DNA from: CBFDBF01 sp050287965
GTDB taxonomy: Bacteria; Pseudomonadota; Gammaproteobacteria; Chromatiales; Chromatiaceae
Assembly: GCA_050287965.1 (NCBI GenBank)
Contig: JBNKCX010000030.1
Coordinates: forward strand, 1 to 61,677
Direction: 5' to 3'
DNA: 61,677 bases
Under the pieces are notes generated by a model. It saw only the letters and a list, made by a program, of their open reading frames with translations. It searched no databases and was not told the DNA's origin. A program made the position numbers and the translations under genes. Shown in pieces: positions 61,085-61,677 of this stretch. The number at the start of each line of letters is the position of its first letter. Within the stretch, counting starts at the first letter, position 1.

Positions 61085-61142
61085 TGTACCGAAATTGTAC
61101 CTCACCCATAAAAAAGGAGCTACGTGAAACACGTAACTCCTT
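61085..61142 (-). promoter_or_regulatory. Integrase upstream region: TGTACC repeat and carried terminator
   Basis: TGTACC-GAAAT-TGTACC (61085-61101) resembles the TGTAC pairs at 38015-38032 and 61318-61334 and may bind integrase or excisionase. Next to it is a strong stem AAGGAG-C-TACGTG/CACGTA-A-CTCCTT (61114-61142), followed on the minus strand by Ts. It lies just 3' of the tRNA fragment at 61151-61195, in the same place as the terminator at 37813-37838, so the element appears to supply a replacement tRNA terminator. Confidence 0.6.
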
Positions 61143-61149
61143 GATTTTA

Positions 61150-61200
61150 TTGGTGGGCCATGAAGGATTCGAACCTTCGACCAATGGATTAAGAGTTTCC
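61150..61200 (-). repeat. Right attachment site (3' part of tRNA-Lys(CTT))
   Basis: 51 bp identical to 37847-37897; one mismatch later the similarity continues. The minus strand carries the tRNA-Lys 3' 45 nt with CTT anticodon loop, T arm, acceptor and CCA (61151-61195). The expected 5' tRNA half is missing on its right, where an element left end follows instead. So this is a junction between two tandem elements rather than the intact tRNA. Confidence 0.9.
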
Positions 61201-61334
61201 ATATAAAACAATAAGTTACTGTAATTTAAAGGAAACCTACCGCAACCTAGAGAAACTAAAAGAACTTAAGAAACAGCAGTTTAGCGCAATTTAGCGAACA
61301 TGGTGAAAACTGATTGATGTACCTATTGTGTACC
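61201..61334. repeat. Left end of a second, adjacent element
   Basis: Homologous along its length to 37898-38032 (same length within 1 bp). It marks the left arm of a second integrative element of the same family that continues beyond the window. The intact tRNA-Lys gene and that element's integrase are expected further right. Confidence 0.65.
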
Positions 61335-61381
61335 TCCAAGAGCATAGCCAAAACCCCATTACTTAGCCCACAGTGCACCAG

Positions 61382-61677
61382 CTACTTTTCCTCCGATTCT
61401 TGCAAAACAATAGTTCGCTTTATATGGTCGAACAACTCCATATGAGCGGTTCCAGGTTTAGCAAAAGGTTTAATGATCTCCAACGCCCGGCGAATCACAT
61501 TAAGCCCACCGACCTGATCACCGCCCTCGACCAGACAAACAGACATGTTGTTCAGGCAATTCGCCAGGTCTGGGCCGAAAGCAGCGAAGTCCTTCTCTGC
61601 CAACACTTCATATATTTCCACTGCTCGGCGGATAGCATTAAGCCCACCAGCCTGATCGCCCATCTCATCTAGAAGAA
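61382..61677 (-). CDS. TPR-repeat protein, C-terminal part (cut by window end)
   Basis: The frame is open to the window edge; the visible 97 codons give two ~43-residue tetratricopeptide units with the recurring pattern MGDQAGGLNAIRRAVEIYEVLA / GGDQVGGLNVIRRALEIIKPFA and LANCLNNMSVCLVEGG between them. The end is HIKRTIVLQESEEK. The internal Met at 61663 is probably not the start. Such regular TPR arrays often form the sensor part of CHAT- or NACHT-type proteins, but the rest is not visible. It is the first cargo gene of the second element. Confidence 0.7.
   Translation of the reverse strand, partial: LLDEMGDQAGGLNAIRRAVEIYEVLAEKDFAAFGPDLANCLNNMSVCLVEGGDQVGGLNVIRRALEIIKPFAKPGTAHMELFDHIKRTIVLQESEEK

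Overview
The window reads as chromosome of a gammaproteobacterium. The core gene order (glmM-folP-ftsH-rlmE / yhbY-greA-carB-carA, and glyA-nrdR-ribD-ribE-ribBA-ribH-nusB-thiL-pgpA), a CNP1-family protein, a PEP-CTERM exosortase substrate, FolE2 and a cysteine-free DsrC-like protein suggest an environmental, possibly sulfur-metabolising, Chromatiales-like lineage. The lineage is inference from gene content; no rRNA or complete tRNA gene is in the window. Short extragenic palindromic repeats are scattered through the chromosomal part.

Positions 1-37846 are mostly housekeeping. Modules are topoisomerase IV ParE; XseB and IspA; folate and pterin genes (folE2, folP); GlmM for UDP-GlcNAc; FtsH; rRNA and ribosome factors (RlmE, YhbY); GreA; carbamoyl-phosphate synthetase (CarB, CarA); a CnoX-like thioredoxin-TPR protein; a bacteriohemerythrin; a GT2 glycosyltransferase; a retropepsin-like protease; the riboflavin/NusB/ThiL/PgpA cluster; GlyA; the oxidative pentose phosphate genes (pgl, zwf, gnd); a DsrC-like protein; a TerB-like protein; a large M48 membrane peptidase; and a CbiM-type metal transporter.

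Positions 37847-61200 are a 23.3-kb integrative mobilizable element bounded by a 51-bp perfect direct repeat. The repeat contains the 3' part of a tRNA-Lys(CTT) gene. Neither copy has a tRNA 5' half. Both are followed by a related ~135-bp sequence, so a second element of the same family starts at 61201 and the intact tRNA should lie further right. Inside the element: a tyrosine integrase; a mobilization block (relaxase, MobC, candidate oriT, a replication-like protein, and only VirB6, an EexN-like lipoprotein and VirB5 from a type IV secretion system); decaying HigBA-type toxin-antitoxin genes; a Schlafen/AlbA_2 protein; a DUF2971 protein; and three modules that look like conflict or defence cargo.

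The most interesting cargo is a two-gene unit at 38046-44146. One gene encodes a 1528-residue protein with a GHKL (histidine-kinase-like) ATPase domain and a phosphoribosyltransferase-like domain. The other, overlapping it by 4 bp, encodes a receiver-like domain fused to a calcineurin-like phosphoesterase. I do not recognise this as a named system. Two further modules are a VbhA-like small protein coupled to an Fe-S nuclease/DEDD exonuclease/SF1 helicase (54127-57768), and an XRE-ImmA/IrrE metallopeptidase with an unknown partner (58002-59866). Non-coding structure in the element is also rich: three related multi-hairpin repeats, four 20-bp direct repeats on an exact 61-bp pitch, and three palindromes on a 40-bp grid next to the candidate oriT.
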